Positions 23,518 to 29,811 of a DNA stretch of 29,811 nucleotides are shown in pieces. Source of the DNA: CAYOEZ01 sp964402955 (GTDB lineage: Bacteria; Chloroflexota; DTOL01; DAOUCN01); NCBI GenBank assembly GCA_964402955.1, contig CAYOEZ010000028.1:1-29811 (forward strand). Reading direction: 5' to 3'. The position numbers and the translations under genes are program-made. The notes under the pieces are model-generated. The model saw only the letters and a list, made by a program, of their open reading frames with translations. It was not told where the DNA came from and did no database searches. Position 1 is the stretch's first letter. Every line of letters starts with the position of its first letter.

Positions 23518-23563
23518 CCACCATAACGTAGGGTCGGCAGAACAACTCATGTTAAAGGTCGTT

Positions 23564-26401
23564 ATGGCGACGGACGAAACGAGCAAACGACGGTGGACAC
23601 TCCTCTGGCTCAGCCTGTGCATTCTCATCGCTCTGGCAGTGCGCTCGCACAATCTCGGCGCGCAAAGCCTGTGGTGGGATGAAAGCCTGAGTCTCGCACG
23701 CGCCCGCCTGCCCCTCGCAGACATTCTGAGTAACCGCATCGATCTGACTGACGGCAATGCCGTTGTTGCCACGACTGATAATCATCCGCCGCTCTATTTC
23801 TTTCTCCTCAGCCTGACTGTGCGCCTGTTCGGTGGCAGTGAGTTCGCCTTGCGCCTGCTGTCGCTGGCTTGCGGCATTCTCCTCATTCCGCTCCTTTACG
23901 TTGCAGGCAAGAGGCTGATTGGGAATGCGGCAGGGTGCTTCGCTGCGCTCATGGCCGCGCTCTCCCCGATGTATCTCTGGTATAGTCAGGAAGCGCGCAT
24001 GTATATGATGGCGCCTCTGGTTGGGCTGCTCTCATTGTATGCGCTCCTCCGTCTGTTCGACTCTGAGGCGACATGGCGCCAGCCCTGGGCGGTGGTCTAC
24101 ATTGTGGCCACGATCGCCATGCTGCTGACCCATTACCTGACCTTCTTCATCCTGGCCGTCGAGATACTGATCGTCATTCTGGTCGCTCTGCCCGGCCGCC
24201 GGTTGGTGCTTTGGGTATGGCCGCTCGTTGTCGTGGGTCTGTTGGCGATCTTGATTTTTGTCTATGGTTTGTCTATCATGCCTCCCCCATCGCCACAAGG
24301 TGGATTCTCATTTGTCCCGCTACAGGTTCTCGCTCGCGACGTGCTCAACTCTTTCAGCCTGGGTCTGTCCGTCAATGTCGATGACGTCATCTTCCTCGAC
24401 ATCGTGTTTCTGCTCGTGGCCCTGTCGGGGTTGCTGTCATCGATCATCGGTCGCCACAAGTCGCCTGTCCCGGCAGCTCTCATTCTCCTTCTTTACATGA
24501 TCGTTCCCCTCGGCTTGACCTACCTGGCTGGCTATGTGCGCCCGATCTACATGAACAGCCGCCACCTGATCGTGATAACGCCGGCGTTCTACCTGGCGCT
24601 GGGAGCAGGACTGGCCGAGATGCGGGCGCGGCGCGCCGTTTTCCTGGGCGTTCTCGCCGTCATGGTGGTTGGCATCGTGTTTTCGTGGGCACAGTTCTTC
24701 ACCAATCCCGTCTATGCCAAAGATGATCACCGCGGCTGGGGCGAGTCCCTGCGCGCCAATGTTCAACCGGGCGACGTTGTCGTCGTCAATCCACCGCACA
24801 TTGCCGAACTATACCAGTACTACGCCGGCAGTGACATCCCCTGGGTGGGACTTCCTGTTCTGGATGACGCCAGACCAGAGGCGACCGAAGCCGTCCTTGA
24901 TCGTTTGAGCGCCCGGTACCAGAATATCTGGTTGGCCCAGTCCTATACGCCGCCCTGGGGCGATCCCGACCGCATCGTTGAGAAATGGCTTGATCGTGTT
25001 CTCGTCAAGACCGAGGAGCGCAGTTTCCACAGTTACGCCTCAATTGTACGCCTGGTGCGCTATGCGACGCGTCCACCTCTGGCGCTTGCGCCACCGCCGA
25101 TCTCAGTTCCGGCCGACATTGTTCTGGACGGGCGGCTGCGGTTCCTTGGCTACGACGCAGTGAACCGGACGGCGCAGCCCGGTCGCTCCCTCGCCTTCAG
25201 CTTGTACCTGCGTCACGACGCACAGGCTGTGAACGATCTCAAGATATCGCTGCGCCTGCTCGATGAGACGGGCCATCTATGGGCGCAGTCTGATCGCGTG
25301 ATTGCTGCCCTCCTTCCTGCCGGGCGCTGGCGCGAGGGGATGGTCATACGCGAGGATGCCAATCTTTTCATTCCGTTAGCGACCCCTGAAGGTAGCTATC
25401 ACGTCGAAGCCATCGTCTATTCAAGCTCCACGGGCCAGCCACTGCGGCCCAATGCCTCCGGCCAGATAGTGCTGGGACAGGCAACCGTCGTCAGACCGGT
25501 CGCGTATCCCCTGCCATCGCTTTTGCCCATCACACAACGGGTAAGCGGTTGTGCTGCGCAGTTGGAGCTTATTGGCGTCCAGGTTGCTTCGGGGCAGCTT
25601 TATGAGGGCGACATCCTCGCTGTGAAGGCCTTCTGGTTGGCTCGTCAGGCGCCGACCAGTGAGTATTTGGCACAAGTAGCGCTCGTTGGCGGCAAAGGTA
25701 AAGTCGTTGTCGAGAAGACGTACCCCATGGCAACCCTTTGGCACGGCACCCTGACGTGGGAGCGTGGTGAGATTGTGCGGGGGCAGTATGCGCTGGAATT
25801 GCCGCGCGATGTGCCGGCCGGAGACTACACACTACGTTTCAGCCTTGACGACGTGTCTCATACAACAGTGCTGCCACTGCGCGCCTGCGGACTGCGTGCC
25901 TTTGTGCCAGGCGCAACTGCCGAAGCTGTGCGCATTGCCATCGATGACCGGCCGCGCTCCTACGTGGCGCCGGCCATGGAGCACCCTCTGCAGGAAAACC
26001 TGGGAACAAGCGTAACCGTGCTTGGCTATGACCTGGTGCAGGGCCGGGACGGGCAACGCTTTTCCCCCGGAGACTCCATCACGGTTACATTCCACCTGCA
26101 GGCCAGGACGACGACCGACACCGACTACGCCATTTTTCTCCATCTTATCGACGATAACGGGCGTATTTGGGGCCAACAAGACAGCCCCGCCGGCGGCAGT
26201 GTTCACCCCACCACGCGTTGGCTGCCTGGTGAGGTTGTGAGTACGACGCTAACGGCGACGATCTCGCCCCAGGTGCAGGCCGGCCATTTGACGGTCATCA
26301 TGGGGCTCTACGATCCCAGTACATTGCTGCGCTTGCCTGTTGCCGGCGCCAGCCCGCCCACTGACTACCTTTCCCTCTTCAAAGTGGACATTCTTCGCTG
26401 A
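23564..26401 (+). CDS. GT39-like membrane glycosyltransferase with C-terminal beta domains
   Basis: A 945-aa membrane protein of the dolichyl-phosphate-mannose / ArnT superfamily (PMT_2 type), which would move a sugar from a polyprenyl carrier to an acceptor outside the membrane. Residues 1-490 hold about ten helices. The first outer loop shows the catalytic acidic motif SLWWDESLSL (about residues 38-47), and a later loop has DNHPPLYFF and QEARMYM, both hallmarks of the family. The last ~430 residues are soluble and outside, with two similar beta-sandwich-like units (LRFLGYDAVNRTAQPGRSLA and VLGYDLVQGRDGQRFSPGD), each followed by WAQ/WGQ-type segments. ATG 23564 (AAAGG 5 bp upstream) is preferred to ATG 23549. 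A possible partner for the surface-glycan genes upstream, but transcribed separately. Confidence 0.85.
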   Translation: MATDETSKRRWTLLWLSLCILIALAVRSHNLGAQSLWWDESLSLARARLPLADILSNRIDLTDGNAVVATTDNHPPLYFFLLSLTVRLFGGSEFALRLLSLACGILLIPLLYVAGKRLIGNAAGCFAALMAALSPMYLWYSQEARMYMMAPLVGLLSLYALLRLFDSEATWRQPWAVVYIVATIAMLLTHYLTFFILAVEILIVILVALPGRRLVLWVWPLVVVGLLAILIFVYGLSIMPPPSPQGGFSFVPLQVLARDVLNSFSLGLSVNVDDVIFLDIVFLLVALSGLLSSIIGRHKSPVPAALILLLYMIVPLGLTYLAGYVRPIYMNSRHLIVITPAFYLALGAGLAEMRARRAVFLGVLAVMVVGIVFSWAQFFTNPVYAKDDHRGWGESLRANVQPGDVVVVNPPHIAELYQYYAGSDIPWVGLPVLDDARPEATEAVLDRLSARYQNIWLAQSYTPPWGDPDRIVEKWLDRVLVKTEERSFHSYASIVRLVRYATRPPLALAPPPISVPADIVLDGRLRFLGYDAVNRTAQPGRSLAFSLYLRHDAQAVNDLKISLRLLDETGHLWAQSDRVIAALLPAGRWREGMVIREDANLFIPLATPEGSYHVEAIVYSSSTGQPLRPNASGQIVLGQATVVRPVAYPLPSLLPITQRVSGCAAQLELIGVQVASGQLYEGDILAVKAFWLARQAPTSEYLAQVALVGGKGKVVVEKTYPMATLWHGTLTWERGEIVRGQYALELPRDVPAGDYTLRFSLDDVSHTTVLPLRACGLRAFVPGATAEAVRIAIDDRPRSYVAPAMEHPLQENLGTSVTVLGYDLVQGRDGQRFSPGDSITVTFHLQARTTTDTDYAIFLHLIDDNGRIWGQQDSPAGGSVHPTTRWLPGEVVSTTLTATISPQVQAGHLTVIMGLYDPSTLLRLPVAGASPPTDYLSLFKVDILR

Positions 26402-26507
26402 TGTGCGCGCAGCGTACGCCTCTCCGTTGCATCGACCCGCGCCGCACTACCCTTGTGACCAACTCCATGCCCTCCCAATTCACCATGTCCAACCACACAT
26501 AGGCAGC

Positions 26508-26533
26508 TGAAACCTTTTGCAGTATTGTCCGTA
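26508..26533 (+). promoter_or_regulatory. ECF-type promoter (autoregulatory)
   Basis: TGAAAC (26508-26513), 16 bp, CGTA (26530-26533) matches the classic ECF (SigW/RpoE-like) consensus with its AAC motif. It lies 28 bp before the start of an ECF sigma gene, implying self-activation of the three-gene operon. Confidence 0.8.
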
Positions 26534-26561
26534 TGGAAGTATGATACAGAAGGAGTTCGGG

Positions 26562-27200
26562 ATGGAAGAAGACATCTGGGTGAAGGCTGCCATGCGGGGC
26601 GACCAAACATCCTTTGCCTGCCTGGTTGACCAATACAAGGCGCCGGTGTACAACCTTGCGTTCCGCATGCTGGGCAACCCCGAAGACGCTGAAGACGCTG
26701 CCCAGGAGACCTTTCTCAGAGCATATTCCCGGTTGCGCAGCTACGATCCGGCGCGCAAGTTTTCGTCCTGGCTGCTGTCTATCACCGCGCACCATTGCAT
26801 CGATCAGTTACGGCGGCGACGTTTCTCCTGGGTCCCGATTGACATCGTGGACAGCCTGGACTGGCTCTGGTCAGATACCGCGCAGCCGGAACAGACTGCG
26901 ATCGACGGCGAGGACCGCGCTGAGGTGCGCCGCTTGCTGCATCTGCTGCCGGCCAAGTATCGTCTGGTGCTTGTGTTGCGCTACTGGCACGACATGTCGT
27001 ACCAGGAAATCGCCCAGATAACCAAGATGACCGAGGCAGCCGTCAAGACGCGGCTGCACAGGGCGCGCGAGATGCTGAGCGAACACGTTGCCGGCAGCGC
27101 CGCGGTGCGTCCTCCGGATGAGGACGACAAAGAGTTTATCTTGCCCCCAATGAAGAGTGACCTGCGTTTAAGCAGACACGGTTTGGTTGCCAATTCGTAG
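26562..27200 (+). CDS. ECF sigma factor (RpoE/SigW-like)
   Basis: A 212-aa RNA polymerase sigma factor of the extracytoplasmic-function group. Region 2 spans about residues 20-90 (LVDQYKAPVYNLAFRMLG, AEDAAQETFLRAYSRL, FSSWLLSITAHHCIDQLRRR) and region 4 about 125-175 (LLPAKYRLVLVLRYWHDMSY, QEIAQITKMTEAAVKTRLHR with the helix-turn-helix). The C-terminal 30 residues after region 4 are extra and acidic. The start is ATG 26562 (AAGGAG upstream); the longer frame would begin within the ECF promoter. It is followed 35 bp later by its anti-sigma factor gene and by a bactofilin-like envelope protein, a usual signalling operon for envelope stress. Confidence 0.93.
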   Translation: MEEDIWVKAAMRGDQTSFACLVDQYKAPVYNLAFRMLGNPEDAEDAAQETFLRAYSRLRSYDPARKFSSWLLSITAHHCIDQLRRRRFSWVPIDIVDSLDWLWSDTAQPEQTAIDGEDRAEVRRLLHLLPAKYRLVLVLRYWHDMSYQEIAQITKMTEAAVKTRLHRAREMLSEHVAGSAAVRPPDEDDKEFILPPMKSDLRLSRHGLVANS

Positions 27201-27235
27201 ATGGCGCGCAGGCTAGACATTACCCAAGGGTGACG

Positions 27236-27853
27236 ATGATGAAATGTAAGAATGCACGTTTGTTGATGTCGGCATGGTTGGATGACTGCCTGGAGGCAGA
27301 CGGCAAGCGCGGCTTGCGCGATCATGTGCTGACGTGTTCTGACTGCCGCGTGCGCTGGCACGCCCTGCGGCACGTTTCGTCCGTGTTCCAGTCGGCCGAA
27401 GTGGCGTTGCCCCCGCCCGACTTCACGGCGCAGGTCATGCGCAGAATTCAGGCCGCCAGTGCCGAAAGGGAGCGCCCACTGCTATCTGGGCGATCCGGCG
27501 TTCTGGCATGGGGCACGCTGGCAGCGACGCTGGTCCTGTTGTTTGCGCTCATCGCGTCGTATGGCGCCGCTCCGGCGCAGCCGATCACCGACAGCGGCCC
27601 GTCTCTCAATTTCGTACGTCTCTCGATGCAGATATCCAACTCTGCTTTGCGCGCAGCGACGGCGGTCGGGGGGCTGCTTGCTATCGGTTCCGAATTGAGC
27701 AGGATTGTGCCCCGGCCGGCGCTCGTGCTCATTGGTCTATGGTTGGTCATGGGCACTGTTGCCCTGTCGTTTACGGTCGCAGGTCTTGTTGCTGCCTATC
27801 AACCACTGTCGTCAGTCGCTTCACCAAAGATAGACCCGCATAGACAATCGTAA
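27236..27853 (+). CDS. Zinc-binding membrane anti-sigma factor
   Basis: A 205-aa anti-sigma factor that should hold the upstream ECF sigma at the membrane. Its N-terminal ZAS domain has Cys4 and the HxxxCxxC motif (His30, Cys34, Cys37: DHVLTCSDC). A transmembrane helix follows (~residues 92-112, WGTLAATLVLLFALIASYG), then an outer segment and a second helix (~158-185, LVLIGLWLVMGTVALSFTV). ATG 27236 is taken because AAGGG lies 6 bp upstream; GTG 27230 and ATG 27239 are alternatives. Two helices are more than the typical single anchor. It is followed by the bactofilin-like gene after 11 bp, so co-translated. Confidence 0.88.
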   Translation: MMKCKNARLLMSAWLDDCLEADGKRGLRDHVLTCSDCRVRWHALRHVSSVFQSAEVALPPPDFTAQVMRRIQAASAERERPLLSGRSGVLAWGTLAATLVLLFALIASYGAAPAQPITDSGPSLNFVRLSMQISNSALRAATAVGGLLAIGSELSRIVPRPALVLIGLWLVMGTVALSFTVAGLVAAYQPLSSVASPKIDPHRQS

Positions 27854-27864
27854 GGAGAACTACC

Positions 27865-28962
27865 ATGGCGATCTCACGGCGGCGCTTCGTGGCTCTCATC
27901 CCGGTGGTTGCACTCATCTTTGCCCTGGCTCTGCCGGCTGTTGCTCTGGCGGATGACGGTTCGGGGCGGTTCAGCATCTTTGATAGCGTCACAGTCGGCC
28001 CGGATGAGGTCATCAACGGTGATGTTGGCTCACTCTTCAGCAGCGTGAATGTGCAGGGCCACGTCACCGGGGGCGTCTTCTCCATTTTCAGCAGCGTCAA
28101 CATCTCCGGCAAGGCGCAGGTCGACAGGACGGCGTTCTCGATCTTCAGCAGTGTAGCCGTGCGGGATACTGCTGTCGTCACGGGCGATGTGATGACGGTC
28201 TTCTCGTTCATCGACAAAGCCGATAGCGCTCGCATCGGCGGTAAGCAAATCCTTGCCATGGGGGGAACGGGTGCTCCCCGCGCGTTCAACTTCAACGTCG
28301 GCACGGGTGAGTCGCCATGGCGCGGCAACTGGAACACGGGACGCAATTGGAGTATCGGACGCATTTTGGGCGGGATCTTCTCTGCCTTCATTCTTGCGGC
28401 CGCTGCTGTCGTCACGGCTATTCTCTTCCCACGGCGCGTATCGGTTGTAAAGGACACCATGGTGCATAGCCCGTGGTCCAGTCTTGGCGTCGGTTTCCTG
28501 GGACTCATTCTCTCTGTGCCCTTGACGATTCTGCTGGCGTGCACATGCATCGGCGGCATTGTGGTCTTGCTCGGCGCCTTCCTGGGCATCCTGCTCGGCC
28601 TGGTGGCCGTGGGAATGTGGATTGGCGACCGGGTGATGGACACGACGAGCAATACCTCGCGGTCTCCTATGACCGATGTCCTTGTTGGCGCGCTCATCCT
28701 GGGACTGGTCATGGCAACGATGGGTATCGTTCCGGTCATTTCCTGGTTCAGCGGCTTTGTGTGGTTTGGCTTATTCTGCTTGAGCTTCGGGGCGGTCCTG
28801 TTGAGCCGTTTCGGCTCCATGCCGCCGCTTGCCCCTGCGCCAGTGCTAATGCCTGCTCCACCAGTTCCACCGGCGCCAGTGGTGATGCCTGCCCCATCAG
28901 TTCCCCCGGCTCCACCCACTCCACCGGCTGAGACAACGCCAGACGTGCCGGCCCAGTCCTAG
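27865..28962 (+). CDS. Bactofilin-like envelope protein with membrane C-terminus
   Basis: A 365-aa protein with a signal peptide (RRRFVALIPVVALIFALALP, cleavage near ALA). Five ~22-residue beta-helix repeats follow, of the polymer-forming/bactofilin type, each with a FSIFSSV-like core (FSIFDSV, GSLFSSV, FSIFSSV, FSIFSSV, MTVFSFI; residues ~37-130). Then come four to five transmembrane helices (~170-310) and a Pro/Ala/Met-rich tail (PPLAPAPVLMPAPPVPPAP). TAAGGAG sits 7 bp before the ATG. It is the third gene of the ECF operon and is likely its output: a membrane stress or cell-shape protein. The Pro-rich tail may bind other envelope proteins. Inference rests on fold similarity only. Confidence 0.8.
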   Translation: MAISRRRFVALIPVVALIFALALPAVALADDGSGRFSIFDSVTVGPDEVINGDVGSLFSSVNVQGHVTGGVFSIFSSVNISGKAQVDRTAFSIFSSVAVRDTAVVTGDVMTVFSFIDKADSARIGGKQILAMGGTGAPRAFNFNVGTGESPWRGNWNTGRNWSIGRILGGIFSAFILAAAAVVTAILFPRRVSVVKDTMVHSPWSSLGVGFLGLILSVPLTILLACTCIGGIVVLLGAFLGILLGLVAVGMWIGDRVMDTTSNTSRSPMTDVLVGALILGLVMATMGIVPVISWFSGFVWFGLFCLSFGAVLLSRFGSMPPLAPAPVLMPAPPVPPAPVVMPAPSVPPAPPTPPAETTPDVPAQS

Positions 28963-28978
28963 GTCGCATCGTCACAGC

Positions 28979-29018
28979 GAAGAGCCACGTGGCCTGTCAG
29001 CCGCGTGGCTCTTCCTTA
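28979..29018 (+). terminator. Terminator of the ECF operon
   Basis: GAAGAGCCACG (28979-28989) pairs with CGTGGCTCTTC (29004-29014), an 11-bp stem, followed by CTTAT. It lies 17 bp after the last stop codon. Confidence 0.75.
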
Positions 29019-29036
29019 TAGGCATTGCCAGATATC

Positions 29037-29177
29037 GTAACCGTTCACGGTTATGGTGCGGACGTAGGGGCGCTGCTTGCTGCGCCGATCTGCGTTGTCT
29101 CAACGGCACAGGTCTGGCGCAGCAAGCAGCGCCCCTACGCGGTTACCGTCTATCACGAGTCGACCGTAAACGGTTGC
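29037..29177. repeat. Nested palindromic element
   Basis: An outer imperfect repeat (AACCGTTCACGGT at 29039-29051 against ACCGTAAACGGTT at 29163-29175) encloses a perfect 24-bp inner repeat, 29063-29086 against 29116-29139. The inner arms begin CGTAGGGGCGCTGCTTGCTG. The centre is about 29 bp. It looks like a non-coding mobile palindrome. Confidence 0.75.
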
Positions 29178-29191
29178 CAGTCATCCTGGCC

Positions 29192-29220
29192 TTGCATAGT
29201 TGCAGACGAATATGTATAAT
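29192..29220 (+). promoter_or_regulatory. Promoter of the SCP2 gene
   Basis: TTGCAT (29192-29197), 17 bp, TATAAT (29215-29220). The predicted start near 29227 gives a short leader of about 24 nt before ATG 29251. Confidence 0.8.
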
Positions 29221-29250
29221 GGCATTAAATACTGCTTGTGAGGTGTAGAG

Positions 29251-29598
29251 ATGGCTCAGTCGTTCACGCCGGAACAGGCATCGAGCCTGGCAAGGATCAT
29301 GGAGAGTCTTTCCCAATCGATCACGCCCCAGCAGTTGAGTGGCGTCAACGCCACTGTTCAGTTGCGGTCAACGGGTGATGAGACGGGCGAGTGGACAATC
29401 GTCGTTACGAACGGGGAGTGCACTATCACGCCTGGAGCGGCGCAAATGCCCGACCTGGCGATCGAAGCGGCCGCTCAGGTGTGGGCGTCTTTGATGAAAA
29501 AGCAGCTCGATCCCGGATGGGCCTACATGAGCGGGCAATTGCGGGTGAGCGGCGATCTCGGCCTGGCCATGCGCCTGCAGTCGCTCCTTACGTTCTAG
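29251..29598 (+). CDS. SCP2 sterol-carrier-domain protein
   Basis: A 115-aa single-domain protein with the SCP2 (sterol carrier protein 2) fold, which binds lipids or other hydrophobic small molecules in the cytoplasm. Seen: an N-terminal helix, the beta strands VNATVQLRSTGDETGEWTIV and VTNGECTITPGAA, a MPDLAIEAAAQVWASLMKKQ helix and the terminal SGQLRVSGDLGLAMRLQSLL that is the most conserved SCP2 segment. The length is typical. ATG 29251 has GAGGTG upstream. It stands alone with its own promoter and terminator. Ligand unknown. Confidence 0.85.
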   Translation: MAQSFTPEQASSLARIMESLSQSITPQQLSGVNATVQLRSTGDETGEWTIVVTNGECTITPGAAQMPDLAIEAAAQVWASLMKKQLDPGWAYMSGQLRVSGDLGLAMRLQSLLTF

Positions 29599-29663
29599 CC
29601 AGATCGCCCTGCTTCCGTTGCTCGAACCTCCGCCTGAATTGTCATCCTGTACATAGAAGTGGG

Positions 29664-29700
29664 ACGCCCGGACACGTGTGCACCTCGTATCCGGGCGTTT
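29664..29700 (+). terminator. Terminator of the SCP2 gene
   Basis: ACGCCCGGA and TCCGGGCGT form a 9-bp stem around 17 nt, followed by TTT. It lies about 65 bp after the SCP2 stop codon. Confidence 0.6.
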
Positions 29701-29787
29701 GCCGGTGCAGAACGTCCTGGCAGGCTTTGTTCCTGATACTACAACGCACTTGTCATGTGCCCACTGCAAAAAGGTCTGGACGGACCC

Positions 29788-29811
29788 GTCATTGCGAGCG
29801 GAGCGAAGCAA
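29788..29811. repeat. Left arm of a dispersed palindromic repeat (cut by the window edge)
   Basis: GTCATTGCGAGCGGAGCGAAG matches the widespread class of palindromes with GTCAT ends and a GCGGAGCGAAGC core, related in plan to the element at 15353-15422. Only one arm is inside the window. Confidence 0.5.

Noticed and set aside
27771..28919. 382-aa minus-strand frame opposite the bactofilin-like gene
   Set aside because: It is an antisense shadow with Thr/Arg/Pro bias and no start signal, while the plus-strand gene has a signal peptide, ribosome binding site and operon context.
29368..29811. Minus-strand open frame at the right edge
   Set aside because: It runs antisense to the SCP2 gene, its terminator and a palindromic repeat, and shows no protein family features.

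Overview
The window looks like chromosomal DNA of a high-GC, free-living bacterium, most likely a member of Chloroflexota (Anaerolineae/Caldilineae type). That is an inference from the mixture of genes: long DUF11/malectin surface proteins, several huge membrane glycosyltransferase-like proteins, integrase debris and a T-box-controlled leuS. Promoters are mostly of the ordinary sigma-70 type (TTGACA or TTGCAT, 17-18 bp, TATAAT), and many short palindromic repeats lie between genes.

Layout. 1-2.5 kb: a minus-strand sugar/polyol operon (tiny secreted-type peptide, Gfo/Idh/MocA oxidoreductase, sugar phosphate isomerase) with its own promoter and a palindromic operator. 2.7-7.8 kb: a 1703-aa secreted protein made of about nine DUF11-like domains and two malectin domains. 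7.9-11.3 kb: a minus-strand accessory island with three truncated integrase 5' ends, a pentapeptide-repeat membrane protein, a 74-aa basic protein and two envelope proteins sharing one ectodomain. 11.4-15.1 kb: a T-box leader, with a tRNA-Ala(GGC) gene nested inside its stem III, then leuS (one frameshift) and a methyltransferase. 15.1-15.8 kb: repeats and a small hypothetical gene.

15.9-21.9 kb holds the most striking locus: four overlapping genes under one promoter that match the XrtG exosortase neighbourhood known chiefly from Firmicutes. They are a 6-pyruvoyl-tetrahydropterin-synthase-related protein, a giant PTPS_related (GT-C-like) membrane protein, the exosortase-family protein with a Cys/Arg/His set, and a family 2 glycosyltransferase. 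Here the membrane protein ends with an in-frame segment that looks like a complete secreted substrate: a signal-peptide-like helix, a GDW-type ectodomain, then a tripartite sorting tail. This suggests enzyme machinery and substrate fused in one polypeptide.

22-23.5 kb: an internally deleted insertion sequence, a cupin gene behind a consensus promoter, and a small transcription unit with a 14-codon ORF and mutually exclusive hairpins. 23.5-26.4 kb: a GT39-like membrane glycosyltransferase. 26.5-29 kb: an ECF sigma / zinc anti-sigma / bactofilin-like envelope protein operon, with a textbook autoregulatory ECF promoter. 29.2-29.8 kb: an SCP2 sterol-carrier domain protein and the edge of a dispersed palindromic repeat.
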